NCBI GenBank assembly: GCA_020726505.1
Contig: JAHLEZ010000001.1
Location: forward strand, 1,178,001-1,242,000
DNA length: 64,000 nucleotides
Origin: Leptodontidium sp. MPI-SDFR-AT-0119
Lineage: Eukaryota; Ascomycota; Leotiomycetes; Helotiales; Leptodontidiaceae
Reading direction: 5' to 3'
Positions 10,773 through 22,097 of this stretch are shown here, in pieces. Within the stretch, counting starts at the first letter, position 1, and each line of letters opens with the position of its first letter. Made by a program: the position numbers and the translations under genes. Under the pieces are notes generated by a model. That model was not told the DNA's origin and did no database searches. It saw only the letters and a list, made by a program, of their open reading frames with translations.

Positions 10773-13045
10773 CTAGCGCTCGCATTCCTCCTTGAGCTTG
10801 TCATTCAGCCACTGCCTGACTTGAGCACAACCCCAACGTTTGTCTCTATCCTCACACAGCATGGCCTTGATACCTTCGGCAAGCTTATGATGTTCAAAGT
10901 GCTTCGGATAGACGCCATTTCTTAAGTTGAGCATCGCATTGTATCGCTCCATCTTTGTACCAAATTTGTAAGCCATCTCGAAGGCGATGACGCCGAAGCT
11001 GTACACATCAAGTTTCGGACAGATTGGGTTCTCCTTTGGCACCTTTGTTGGAGTGTAGAACTTCGTTCCGGCTTGCTGAGTTGCAGCTGTAGAAAATGGG
11101 AATGGCTCCAAAGCTGCCTTCTTCCGGTCTGGTGTTGCCTCGGCGTCTGCGGCGACAATCTTCAGATCGTGAATCAACCCAAAGTCTCCAATGTGTAGGC
11201 AGACATGTATTTCTTGTCCCCAAGTACCGCACTCCTTACAGTCGGAAATGTTAATGTACTGGTGAGTCGCAGGTTCCTTGGGTTCAAGAATCGACACGAA
11301 AATATTAGGAGGCTTCAGATCACGGTGGATAAAACCCTTGCGGTGGAGGTATTCGGTGCCGTCGAGAATGGCCAGAAGTATGCGGACAGTAGGCAATGTG
11401 TGGAAGCAGTGCTTGAGTCCGGAGATCTTGTGTGAGCCTGAACCCCAAATGAAGTCGTCCAAGGACAATGGATACGGAAACATCTTGATATGTAACACCA
11501 CGTCCTTTTGGACCCCTTCATAAAGAGTGACTTCATTGGAGATATCATTTCTTGGGATTTCTTCGGTGCTGTCGTTCTTCGTACCACTGTCGCCATCATC
11601 TCCACTATCAGCTTCTCCTGGCTGGCGGAAGGCGCTTTTGTAGCCCGTAGTAGCCTTCGATGAACTGGAAGCTTCTGATCATCGAATTAGTACGCGAATT
11701 TCACGAATATCTTGGGATCAAGGGTCATTAAGAAAGGGAGAGATCCCAGACTCGTAGCTCAAGGGGGGTTTCAGGCAGCCACAGCACCTACCAAAGACAA
11801 TATAATTCCTGCTGTCCTCATCAGCGATAGAATTTGCTCGTTGGCGATCGATCTCCTTGAAGAGACTCTTCTCGAGCCCAAGCTGTATGCTGTGTATGCC
11901 TTGTGTGACAGCGTCCAGAGGATCGGAATCAGAATCGGAGTTGGATTCGGAATCATCTCCGGTTGAGTTCTCCCGGCGAACGCGTTCCTCAAGCCAAGCA
12001 TGGTAGTATCTCACAATGTTATGGTGATTCAGCTTTGCCAAGGACTCTACTTCGGCAAGAACTTGCTTCAACTTTGCCCGACCAGAGGCACCAAGGAACT
12101 TTTCGGCTGGGATGACGATTTGCTTGATGGCGTACTTAGCGTTATCAAGGCCGAATTCTGCAAGATAAACACTCCCGAAGCCTCCGCTACCAAGCTTAGA
12201 CAACCTAAAGACGACGAATATTAGCGCCGCATTTATGCAATGGCATCATGACACTATGTCTAGCTAATTCCATGTAGAAGGAGTGTATGTCTGCAAACAA
12301 AAGCAGATGTGCATGTTCAGACACCAGAGCAGATGAATTGGGACACTTACTGCCGGTAGTCCTTCTCATAGATCGACCCTGGAACATTCATATTGGGATA
12401 TAGCAAAGAAAAGAGGGATTGGTCACGCTGCTGATGAGCTGGAGGCGCCATCCTGAGGTCTTGCCGCACAAGTGCGTTGGAATAGAAGCCTGGCTGTTGT
12501 AGCTGAGACGTCTCGGGGATCAGAGGAAGTGACTGAGTATCAACGAAGGATATTATCGGGAGCCCAGAGAGGTCGGAGGTTGCTCTTGTCGCGATGTTGT
12601 TGATTGCAGTGTCGAAAGACGACAGATAGGAGGGAAGCTCGGGAATATGCTGGCCAACGAACTCCTCGGGTAGCATTCCAACCTTAGCCAGCTCCTTTTT
12701 CGTCTCAGCAAAGAGTTGTGTCGCAAGATCACAGACTTCAGGATGCTCCTCAGGTAATTGATCAACCGGACGGCGTTGTTTGTTTATGAAAAGTGCGGCT
12801 TGCCTCTTACACCTCGCTTCAATCAGAGCAAGGTAGAAGAAAGAGGTATGTTGTGATTGCTGTGCTATTGGACGCGATAGCTCAGAGGCCATTATACGTG
12901 CAAGGGCCCCCACGTCACCATTTGGATCTCGACTAGTCCTTTCGAGATTCTCAAGATCCTGTTCCTCATCAGTATAGTCACGTGACTTGTCCAAAGACGA
13001 GTCAACGCTCAAGTCTTCTGATGAGGCCCAGAATCTGGAAGACAT
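10773..13045 (-). CDS. eIF2-alpha kinase-type Ser/Thr protein kinase (HRI/PEK-like)
   Basis: Three exons: 13045-12351, 12204-11792, 11674-10773, giving 669 residues. Residues 1-232 form a non-kinase N-terminal region without RWD or HisRS domains. The kinase starts at LGSGGFGSVYLA (about 236-247) with the ATP-site Lys at 259 (YAIK). The phrase HHNIVRYYHAWLEE is a hallmark of eIF2-alpha kinases, as is the long acidic insert that follows (many Asp/Ser, about 320-420). The catalytic loop is HRDLKPPNIF (Asp488) and the Mg loop GDFG (Asp533). The KLDVYSFG segment and the MER motif after the activation loop also fit the family. Such kinases phosphorylate eIF2-alpha under stress and slow translation. 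The APE triplet at the end of the activation loop is not recognisable (GTKFYTPTKVPKEN instead). HRI-like is inferred from architecture. Confidence 0.85.
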
Positions 13046-13755
13046 TGTGAGGCTGCAGGATGAAATAAAGACAGGTGCCCTTTGTTGAAGTAGGCTAGGT
13101 AGACATGAAATAAACGGAAAACGGTGAAAGCGCCAATAAAATAGGAGAAGAAGAGCAATTCTTAATAGGAAACGGTGTTCTTGTCATTGAGCAGCACCCC
13201 AGCCCGGGCCACTTGTCAAGGAAAGGGCTGAGGATGAATGACTTGGAGCGGCTGGCTGGAAGAATGAGATTGGATTCGAGGATGTTGGGTACAGGCAGCA
13301 GGGAGAGTAAGGTAAAGTAGGTTCTATGTCTTTCGAACCGCAGCTCTCTTGGCTCACACCGCATCTGGCTCCCCAGACACTAGGATTAACCGATGCTGAC
13401 TAAGCTACTGCAACGAAAAGACTGGCAATCACGACCACCGTTCCAGAATGTCTCTCAAGACAGGTGAATAGCCACGGCTGGCCAAACCCTTGTAGAGCTT
13501 CAGGGAGAGGCTCACGTCGAAGAAGTGAAACCCGGATCATTTCCCTTTTGGGTCCAATTTTATTCTTTCTCACCATCCTTTGTTGCCCCCCCGACCAGGC
13601 CCAGATCCATGCAATTGTCTTCGCGACCCCAGAAAGATTTTGGCAGAATATTCTGAGGGGATTCTATGAGCTACATACAACATAAATTGATTGGACTGGT
13701 CTCTCAATAGCTTTGGAGAGCTTTTGTGTTCTTTCCCTACCATTCATTCGACATC
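13046..13755. promoter_or_regulatory. Divergent intergenic region between the eIF2 kinase and the DUF-type gene
   Basis: About 710 bases between the two start codons (kinase on minus, charged protein on plus). It presumably carries both promoters. I see no TATA box that stands out and no coding frame with domain content. Confidence 0.4.
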
Positions 13756-14960
13756 ATGCCTAGAAAACTTCCATGGCAGACAGCTAGCTCCCGCGCAGCA
13801 ACGCACCCAAAACGTACAGCCAGTTCTCCTGCAATTAAAAGACAGAAATTGCAGAAGCGTGGCTCTGAAAGCGAAGAGGAAGGGTCCTTAGCTTCTTCCA
13901 AGAAAGCCAATTCTCATGAACATGGTGGGTCCTTTCTGTCTGCTGTTTACCCGCTTATGTCTGAGAAGTAAACTAATAACAGAGTAAGGCCGTCCTCCAT
14001 CTTCATCACCACCTCCAAGTCCACCACCAGAGATGTAGGGGAATGAATTGTACACTCCTCAAGTTTCATCAGCTGATTATATTTAGGCTCATGGAAGAAG
14101 GAGAAAGTAATGATGATAAGTACCGCATGGTCGAGGACGAGTTCCTGTCGGTGGCTCAACAATTCACGGTCCACCTTCACGCTGCCGAATACAAGAGACA
14201 GAAGAAGGCCGTCAAGAGCGAAAATGCAGAGACTATCAATTCCATTTCAAGACCTGTGACTGGCAAGATGCCTGATCAGACGAAACGGAAGCTCGAAGCA
14301 GCCGCTCTTGCGAAACGGCAACGGACGATAATCGAAGTACTCGGTAGAAAGAAAGGAAATGGTGCAAATTCTGACGACAGTGATATCGAGGAGCTTCCTT
14401 ATGTCGGAACAACGCTTCATGGCTTAATGGACAGTCCCCGGAAGAAAGCTGCATCACTTGCAAAGCTTGGTTCTATGGCAACAACTCGGGCTGCCGCCGG
14501 TTTCACCAAACCGGCCATTCAGTCAAATATCAATCAACACAAATCCCTTGTAGATTCACCTAAGCCCAAGCACGTCGCTAGACAGGCTCAAGTTGATTTG
14601 GCTATGGATTCTACAGAGGACGATGATGATGATCTCGATGCTCCGATACTTGCACCAAAGCTAGTTGCACTTGATCGAAAGCCTGTAATGCCGTCAAACC
14701 TGAGTTCTGCGCCTTTCAAGTCTGTTACGGTCAAAAAGGAGCCTCTCGATTCATCCTCTCACGCACCCCCTGCAAAGCACCCCACCAAGACCGATTCGCT
14801 GCCGAAAACTGCCCCCACGGCCACTGCAATAACGGATGAAATCACGGAGGCTGCTCCCAAACCCTCAAGATTGGAGCGGATTCGTCTTGCCAGAGCCAAA
14901 AAGGAAAGAGAGCAACAGATCAAGAAGGAGGAAGACTACAACACTATTCCTACTTTCTAA
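13756..14960 (+). CDS. Conserved charged fungal protein of unknown function
   Basis: Three exons, 13756-13924, 13989-14034 and 14087-14960, give 362 residues. The 46-base middle exon encodes a Pro/Ser-rich linker. The N-terminus is basic (MPRKLPW, then KRxKLQKR), suggesting nuclear import. A short conserved-looking helix follows, around KYRMVEDEFLSVAQQFTVHLHAAEYKR, broken here into DEFLSVAQQFTVHLH and AAEYKR; this block is the likely core of the family. The rest is low-complexity and charged, with an acidic patch (DSTEDDDDDLD) and a Lys/Arg/Glu C-terminal helix (RLERIRLARAKKERE). A nuclear or chromatin role is only a guess. I recall similar fungal proteins described as domains of unknown function but cannot name the family with certainty. 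Confidence 0.7.
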
Positions 14961-15018
14961 TCAAGTTCACTTCTGCCTGCAGTTGTAAACTGTTGTGTCA
15001 ATTCAGTTCCTCATTTTC

Positions 15019-15024
15019 AATAAA
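15019..15024 (+). terminator. Candidate polyadenylation signal AATAAA
   Basis: AATAAA lies 59 bases after the stop codon of the charged-protein gene, at a suitable distance for 3' end formation. The convergent TauD gene ends at 15048, so the two transcripts probably overlap or nearly touch. Confidence 0.4.
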
Positions 15025-15047
15025 AGGCATTATTTAAGTACGTCTGA

Positions 15048-16268
15048 TCAAGCCTTGAAAGGTGTCTCGGTTGGAGGTTCAGCCTGCGCTGCAATTCGCG
15101 CCAAATGTCTTCTTTGGCCAGACTTCCAGTCGACAAGAGCCGAGTGGGATGTTACTCTGTTGTCCCAAACCACGACCGTCTTCTCAGCCCATTTCACTCT
15201 CGCTTGAAAATCGGCTCCATACGCGATGTGGTCATACAGGAATTTGAGTAAGGCCTCGCTCTCCTCATGCTTATAGCCAACAATTGATCTAGTAACTAAA
15301 ATTTTGTCAGAATTATTCATTGCTAGTCAACCGACACTCTTACATTGTGGATTGACATAGAGAGCCTTTTCTCCTGTGACTGGATGTGTACGGACGATCG
15401 GATGTACGCTCACTACCGGCTCTCTGCGAACAGCACCATTTTTACCTCTCGATGCGTTGACTTGCTCAATGCCCGAGTGGGTTGCCTTGAGACCATGCAG
15501 TCTCTCTTTGAATCCATCACTGAGTCTGTTGTATGCTTCGACTTGATTTGCGAAAAGGGTGTCACCGCCGCTCTCAGGGACGTCAAGGATGTAGAGGAAC
15601 GTAGTCCCTGGAGGCTGATGCTCATAGGACACATCGCTGTGCCATGCAACCGATGAAGTCCTGGTCTCGAAGAACTGCTCGGCGGTCTTGTCCCCTGCAC
15701 CGCGGTGAACCAAGTGCACCTCTGGATATCCTGCAGGGGCTCCTGAAGTCGGATGAATGTGCAGACGACCGAAATATCTCCCATAGTCGAGAGCCTCGCT
15801 GATGGGCAGATCCGCAAAGTCCTGGTCTCTGAAGGCGACAACCTTTCTCTCTGCAACGAATCTAGCCAGTTCGTCCTTACCGGCATTACTCAGCTTGCTG
15901 AGTTGGACTCCAGAAACTTCAGTGCCGATGGTTGGAGTCAGATCGTTGGTTGTGACACCACTTGCGAGAAGTTCTGGAAACTTGGGATCGGCGTCCAAGC
16001 CGTGGTCTCTGTGCTCGAATGGCTCTAGAGGAGGGTAGCTCTCAATGCCCCATGTTGGAAGGTAGTTCTTGTACTTTGTGATGGTTAGACACATGATTCC
16101 GGAAACCCATTGGGTACGGACCTTTGCTGCTGAAAAGCCATCTTTCCCCTGTTCTTCAGCATCTTTCTCATATCCGATTGGCGCAAGTTCCTTATACGGT
16201 CCAATGTTGCTCGTGAGCTTGACTGGACGGCTTGGCAAAGTAATGGTTTCGGTTGCTGATGGAGCCAT
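15048..16268 (-). CDS. Fe(II)/2-oxoglutarate-dependent dioxygenase, TauD family (sulfonate/taurine dioxygenase-like)
   Basis: Two exons, 16268-15344 and 15295-15048, give 390 residues, typical of fungal TauD homologues. The iron site is visible: WHSD gives His210 and Asp212, and WDNRVTSH in the second exon gives the distal His359. Arg371 or its neighbour in QRRHLARIA should bind 2-oxoglutarate. The PPGTTFLYILDVPESGGDTLFAN region is the usual substrate-pocket segment. The family hydroxylates a carbon next to a sulfonate (or a related group) and releases sulfite, serving sulfur scavenging; which substrate this one takes cannot be read from sequence. It is convergent with the gene on its left and divergent from NMD3 across 755 bases. 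Probably cytosolic, as there is no signal peptide. Confidence 0.92.
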
Positions 16269-17023
16269 TTTGTATGTGAAGGTAGGTTGTGTTTTCGTCT
16301 GTCAGACTTGGGGTCAAGACAGTCTTTATATCTGCCTGCGGAATTCGGTCACATTGCGTCCTCCATGAACAAGTGATGTCCCCTCATCCCCACTCCTGGT
16401 TTTTCGGGAAGCAGCCATCCTTTGTGAGCTTCACAACTTGCTATTGGTGGGCAGCATGATGATTTCATGATAACATTCTGCAAAGCTGCCGTTACAAGGA
16501 TGGTAAATTGTGCGAAGAACGTAGATGGTGCCCTGGATCGTCCGACGTCGTTGAGGGCTTGCGTTTATGATTGGTGGGCGAAGATATGGTGCAATTAACA
16601 TCATATATTACGAACGTTCAAGGGAAGGATTATAGCCCACGGCCAAGGACAAAGAAAGATGGATACTAGAGACCTTTATTTATCCTGTCATCTGATAAGA
16701 GCAATAGCTTAGACTGAAGCCACCCAAGATACAAAACACCCCGATCTGGAAAAGACCTCCGAATCATGTGACACTACTCACGTGCTGGTGAAATGTCAGT
16801 CTGTCTTGATAAAGATAAATACTATCGATATGTATTTAAAAAGCCCAAGAACATTTATTCTCCTACCCGTCTTCTGTTCAAAATTTTGTATTTCAAAGCA
16901 TGACTCAATATCACGTTCTGGTGGGTGGCAACCAGCCGATAAGAAATAAAATCGCGGGGTTCAGATTTCGACATTTTCCCCCACCACCAAGAATTCAAGA
17001 AAGCAGCCAGAACTACCGTCAAG
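16269..17023. promoter_or_regulatory. Divergent promoter region, TauD-type gene / NMD3
   Basis: 755 bases separate the two start codons. A CACGTG E-box is at 16779-16784, with ATCATGTGAC just before it. The last 150 bases before NMD3 should be its 5' UTR. Fungal sulfur regulators and bHLH factors use such boxes, but assigning it to either gene is inference. Confidence 0.4.
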
Positions 17024-18637
17024 ATGTCTGCCATGGACCTTGATGCTCCGGTATCTATTGCAACGCGATTTGCAGCAACAGACCAGCAGCAAAATGGCGC
17101 AACGTAAGGAAATCTTCGGCACTCTGCAGACATTCTGCTAACATCTCCCAGTATTCTGTGCTGCAACTGTGGCGCTGCCATCGATGGAACGACTGCCGCT
17201 GGCGCCCTCTGCTACGACTGTGTGAAGCTTACTGTGGACGTATCCCAAGGAATCCAGCGCGAGGCTACCCTACATTTCTGCAGAGATTGCGATCGATGGC
17301 TGCTTCCCCCCTCCAGTTGGATCGTTGCCGCTCTCGAGTCCAGAGAACTACTCGCCCTGTGCCTGAAGAAGTTACGAGGTCTACACAAAGTACGGATTAT
17401 CGACGCAAGCTTTATTTGGACGGAACCCCATTCTCGCAGAGTGAAGGTCAAGCTCACGATCCAAGATTCAGTTTCCGAGGGTGTTGTGCTGCAGCAAGCA
17501 TTTGAGGTGGAATACGTCGTCGCATACCAGCAATGTCCCGATTGTGCGAAATCCTACACTGCGAATACCTGGAGAGCTTGCGTACAAGTCAGACAGAAGG
17601 TCCCCCACAAGAGAACTTTCCTCTATCTCGAACAACTCATCCTCAAGCACGGCGCACACAAGGATACGATCAATATCAAGGAAGTGAAGGATGGTTTAGA
17701 TTTCTATTACGCAGCACGGAACCAGGCCGAGAAATTCGTCGACTTCCTCAACTCCGTCGCACCCGTCCGAAGCAAAAAGTCCCAAGAACTGATTTCGATG
17801 GATATCCACACATCTACAAAATCCTACAAATTCTCATACTCGGTCGAATTGGTCCCAATTTGCAAAGATGATTTGGTGGCGATACCCATAAAGCTCGCAA
17901 AGCAGATTGGTAATATCTCTCCTCTCGGACTCTGCTACCGTGTCGGAACCACAGTCAATATCCTTGACCCAGCTACTCTCCAGACAGCCGATATCTCCAC
18001 ACCGATTTACTGGCGCGCTCCTTTCACTTCTCTCGCCGATGTTCAAGAACTTACCGAGTTTATTGTTATGGATATCGACCTGACCGGACCACAAAAAGGA
18101 AGATGGGCTCTAGCTGAAGCAACCGTTGCTCGTGCTTCGGATCTGGGATCGAACGACAAGACATACTACACCCGCACACATCTAGGAAATGTCCTGCATC
18201 CTGGAGATTCCGTAATGGGATACATGCTTACCGGCACAAACTTCAACAGTCCCCAATTCGATGCTCTTGAAGAATCCAACACATACTCATCGCAAATACC
18301 TGACGTCATGCTCGTCAAGAAGTTCTACGCAAGAAAGAAGAAGGCGAAGAACCGGAACTGGCGCCTGAAGCGTATGACTAGGGATGAAGGTGATCTGCTA
18401 CCCAAGAAGTCCGACCAGGAGCGCATGGACAAGGATTACGAGATGTTCTTGCGGGATGTCGAGGAGGATGAAGAGTTGAGACAGACGATGGCCCTATACA
18501 AAGCACAGCAACAGCAGAAGATTGATGCTGAGGCTATGAGCGTTGTAGAGACCGATGATGGAGAGGACGAGACGCCACGCATTGACATGGAGGAACTTCT
18601 GGACGAGTTTGATGATCTGGCGGTTACGGACAGGTAG
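17024..18637 (+). CDS. NMD3: 60S ribosomal export protein NMD3
   Basis: Two exons, 17024-17103 and 17152-18637, give 521 residues, the usual NMD3 length. The N-terminal half carries the diagnostic CxxC pairs: CCNCG, CYDC, CRDCDRW and CPDCAKSY. The signature phrases SWIVAALESRELLALCLKK and, later, MDIHTSTKSYKFSYSVE are present. The C-terminus is acidic and ends in a leucine-rich segment (MEELLDEFDDLAV), where the nuclear export signal lies in the family. NMD3 binds the pre-60S subunit and recruits the exportin Crm1 to carry it out of the nucleus. The 80-base first exon holds the start codon; the intron is 48 bases. Confidence 0.97.
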
Positions 18638-19378
18638 GGGATCCGTTCGGGCTATGCATCTGATCTGTTGGCGTTTGGTACAAAATGGTGTTGGTCTGGG
18701 TCATTTCAGCATCAGATGTGCATACTGAGATTGAGTAGCTAGATGGATAGCACTTTACTATTGCAATCATTGCCAAATCACATGCGTCTCAGCTGCTTAT
18801 CCCTCTCGAGTTCCAAGTGGAAATCGCTGTTATGTATAATTATGCATTGTGCTTCAATCACACATCTTCACTTCCGCCTCCTAAGCTCGTCATTCATATG
18901 AACTCTCATTTACCTCACAACCTCTAGCGGATCTTCAAGCAAACAAAATGCTGTGCTATGTACTCAGGACTGAGTTCTTCCCAGAAAACTTCTCGGAAGT
19001 CAATTGGTCTCAAAAGCTTAAAGAGAATAAGTTCCTCCATTAAGAAAACTGGCCCTCACAATCTCCCTGCCACGAGGTCGACAACGGCTCAAAACTCCTA
19101 GAGTTTGCCGACCGCTCTTAATTAGCCGATTTGCGGCACATACATATGCGAGTGGCATTTTAAATAGTTTGTAGCGATATGAGCCTGAAATTTCATTGCA
19201 CTCGCTAGGTCACGGCCTAATGGCCGTTTGTGATCAGGCAACAAGGCTGGAAGAAGCTTTCCATTTCGTCGGGAACCTGGGAGCCATAGACGCGTCGTTC
19301 CCAGCTCCGTGACGAAACATCCAACCACTTTCTGCTTATTTATTCGTCCCGTCTTTTCCTAGTGAGCCTACTGCCTCC
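18638..19378. other. Intergenic, nothing recognised
   Basis: 741 bases between NMD3 and the broken kinase gene. I see 3' UTR-like sequence first, and no coding frame, RNA gene or repeat worth naming. Confidence 0.5.
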
Positions 19379-20557
19379 ATGTTTCTCCGCCGCCTTGCCT
19401 CTCGCAAGTCTTTTGATCGACTTACTTACTGTACAAGTATCAGAATGGCGTCCAGTGTAATCGGCAAATCCGGTCGCGTATATGTGCAAGACAAAGTGCT
19501 CCAGCGACAGTGGGAAGAGAAGTCGAATATTCTGAGAGCCGAGTATGTCCACAGTCAGGATATAACGACAGCATGCCTGACCCATTTTTCCTAGGTCCGA
19601 AAACGAGTTTTTTGTTCTCAAACCCGTACGTAGACCTTTCTACGAGCTCTCCCGAACACTCGCTGCCGAGTTTGCTGGTTCTCGTCGCCTTCGGATGCAT
19701 ATCGATTGCAACGAAATAGAAGATATTCTAGTCTATCCATATTTCAGGGATACCCTACTTGGTATAATTCAGAACGATCCTGATTTCCCTACGACGGAAC
19801 GAAAGAAATTCTACAACGTGTAGGAGAGGCAATACAAGAGCTTCATGCAAGAGACTGAGTCCACATTGGTGCATTTACTACGACTCGCAGATCTAAAAGA
19901 TTACTAACCCATATTTACAGACGTGAAGCCTGATAATATCCTGGTCAATTGGACGAGCGATGGCAACGGCAAAAAAAACAGTTAGCGATGTGGTCCTAGG
20001 CGATTTTGATATCGCTTTCAAATCTGAAGGAGGCAAGGCACGTGAAACCCCTCATGCAATAGGAAATGCAATGTGGCGAAGTCCAGAAGGACAGACTGGG
20101 AAAGGTGTAACGAAAGCGTCAGACATTTTCTCATTTGGTCTTGTCGTAAGTGCACCCTATCCAACGTCAACTACATAATCTAATTTTCTCTTCGTAGTGC
20201 ATCTACACTCTAAGTGGTGGAGAGTTCCTGCTTTTAAATGATTACAAGGAGCTTGTAAAACAAGGCATATCCGCAGAACAAGAGATTCTTACTCGGCATT
20301 TCATCTACTTTGGGCCAGTTCCTGAAGGACTTTACAAGCAAGTCAATGACAAGAATTGGTGTGAAGCTATGAAGGAATCCTCCGAGATAGCAGATCTCGC
20401 AGCTAAAGACCAACCTGAATTGAGATTCACCTCTTGGTCGCAAGAGCTTGGTTCGGCGGCACAGGACATGATATATTGGATGACAAATCTGGATCCGGCA
20501 CATAGGACAACCATAGATCATGTCTTATCGCATCGTTGGTGGCAAGATCGGGAATGA
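19379..20557 (+). pseudogene. Disrupted fungal protein-kinase-like gene
   Basis: A fungal kinase family is clear across the locus. It shows FFVLKPV (ATP-site Lys), ILVYPYFRDTLL, HIDVKPDNILVNW (catalytic loop with Asp and Asn), GDFDIAFK in place of DFG, WRSPEGQTGKG in place of APE, KASDIFSFGLV and a C-terminal Trp-Trp. Splice sites are intact (introns 19543-19594, 19869-19920, 20146-20197). Three lesions break the frame. A GT duplication at 19818-19821 shifts it before VGEAIQELHARD. A TGA at 19856-19858 stands where Trp is expected before VHIDVK. A run of eight A at 19971-19978 has one base too many. I therefore call it a pseudogene, young because everything else is well kept. A cluster of sequencing errors is a weaker alternative. 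Confidence 0.75.
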
Positions 20558-21045
20558 AATAGTCATCTATTCAGTGGAGAATCATGAGACGATGCAATCC
20601 CATGGTGATCCTTCCCCGAGCATGGATGTCCATCCCTCCAACTTCCACCCCGCCTCCTATCCTGCCCGCCAAGTAGTGCTTGGCGTTTCAACAAGCAACA
20701 ATAGCTTCGTTTTCCGGGTTTGGAAACTTTTATCTAATATACAGAAAACGACCTAGTTATCCGCATCCGCTGTCAGTTGGGAAACTGCAGGCCGTTTGCC
20801 TGGAATCAAGCAAAATTCTAATCTCCGTTCCTGTCCTTCAGATAGACATCTCATCCCATGTTCTAGATCGCTTATTAACATCAGCATGGTGTATCTCTCA
20901 TTATAGTCTAGAATCAGACTTCTAGATATAAGGGAGTAGGTTTCCCATTCCGAACTCTTTCCTACCTACCCGTCTTTCGTTTCTGCAATTCGTCGAGATT
21001 GATTCATTCGTTCATTTTTTCCATTCTCAAAGTCACTCGTTTGCC
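20558..21045. promoter_or_regulatory. Upstream region of the DUF1996 gene
   Basis: 488 bases between the kinase pseudogene and the secreted-protein gene. The pyrimidine-rich stretch with CTTTCCTACC repeats just before 21046 looks like a fungal 5' UTR/core promoter. No other feature is visible. Confidence 0.35.
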
Positions 21046-22097
21046 ATGCATTCACTTACACTCCTTTCCCTGGCAGCCGGCGCTGCACAAGCATACACCG
21101 TCGTCGTGGTAGACAAGTTCATGACCAAGAACATCGATCCTGTCGTTATCCCCGGGCAATACAAAAGTCACTTACACACATTCTTCGGTTCCGATGCTGT
21201 GGATTTGAATACCACCACCTCGAAAGAACTCCAGACTGGGTGCACAACCGCGCGGAATCCCAATGATTTCTCTTCGTACTGTAAGTTCCTGATTTCTTCT
21301 TCAAGAGTGGGTTTTGTGTTAATTGCAATACAGGGGTGCCAACATTACTCTACACCAAAGGGACGACAAACACACCAGTCCCCTTCACCAGCTTCTCCGC
21401 CTACTACGTCGACATCGACCAAGCCGAAATAGCCATCCCTCAAGACTACAAATCCGTCGTCGGGAACTCAGCAGCAAAATCACAAGCAGACGTAAACGAC
21501 CTTGCCGGCATCGAATGGTGGTGCGAAGGCGATCCTGCAGAGGCAGGCAAAGACAAAGCCGCGTTCCCCTCGAAAACATGCTCGACACATCTCCAAACCC
21601 TGCTTCTCTTCCACGACTGTGTCAATCCCGACACACTCGAGTCCGCGTATTCCGGCACGCAGAACTGGAAGACGGGGTTCAAACCTGCGAATAGATGTCC
21701 AGCGGGAATGAAGCGGATGCCGAGATTGAGATTCTCTATTCGCTATGATTTGCGAAAGATCGTTCCTGGTGGATGGTCTGGGGCTGCTCCTCTCAAGTAA
21801 GTAGACTCTTGAATACTACCCTAAAATCTTGTGTGAAAGGGTCCTTGATTCAATTTACTGACTCTCAGGTTCAGACTAGCATGCGGACCATCCTACTGCA
21901 CACACGGCGACTTCATCAACGGCTGGCTCCCAGAAGCGGCAGAGAACATGCTTCTCGCAAATTCCAAGAGAGACTTCGCAGCAGTCTCGGGACCTCTCGG
22001 CGCTCAGGATAACAAAGTGGCTGCAAAATGCAAAGCGCAAGATGCCGATCCTGGAAATGGAGCTTCTACCTACGAGGCGAGTCTCACATTTCTATGA
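21046..22097 (+). CDS. Secreted DUF1996-domain protein
   Basis: Three exons, 21046-21280, 21334-21796 and 21869-22097, give 308 residues. A clean signal peptide opens the protein (MHSLTLLSLAAGAAQA, cut likely after AQA). The DUF1996 pattern follows: DPVVIPGQYKSHLHTFFGSDA near the start, then WVPTLLY, a YYVD segment, a Cys pair around WWCEGD, a conserved LLFHDCVNP and GWLPEA near the end. Several Cys residues suggest disulphides outside the cell. The molecular activity of the family is unknown; members are common in fungal secretomes and sometimes carry a C-terminal cell-wall-binding WSC domain, which is absent here. The first exon ends inside the Trp codon of WVP. Confidence 0.9.

Noticed and set aside
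12553..12765. Second frame inside the kinase first exon
   Set aside because: Overlaps a well-supported coding exon in another frame with no domain of its own.
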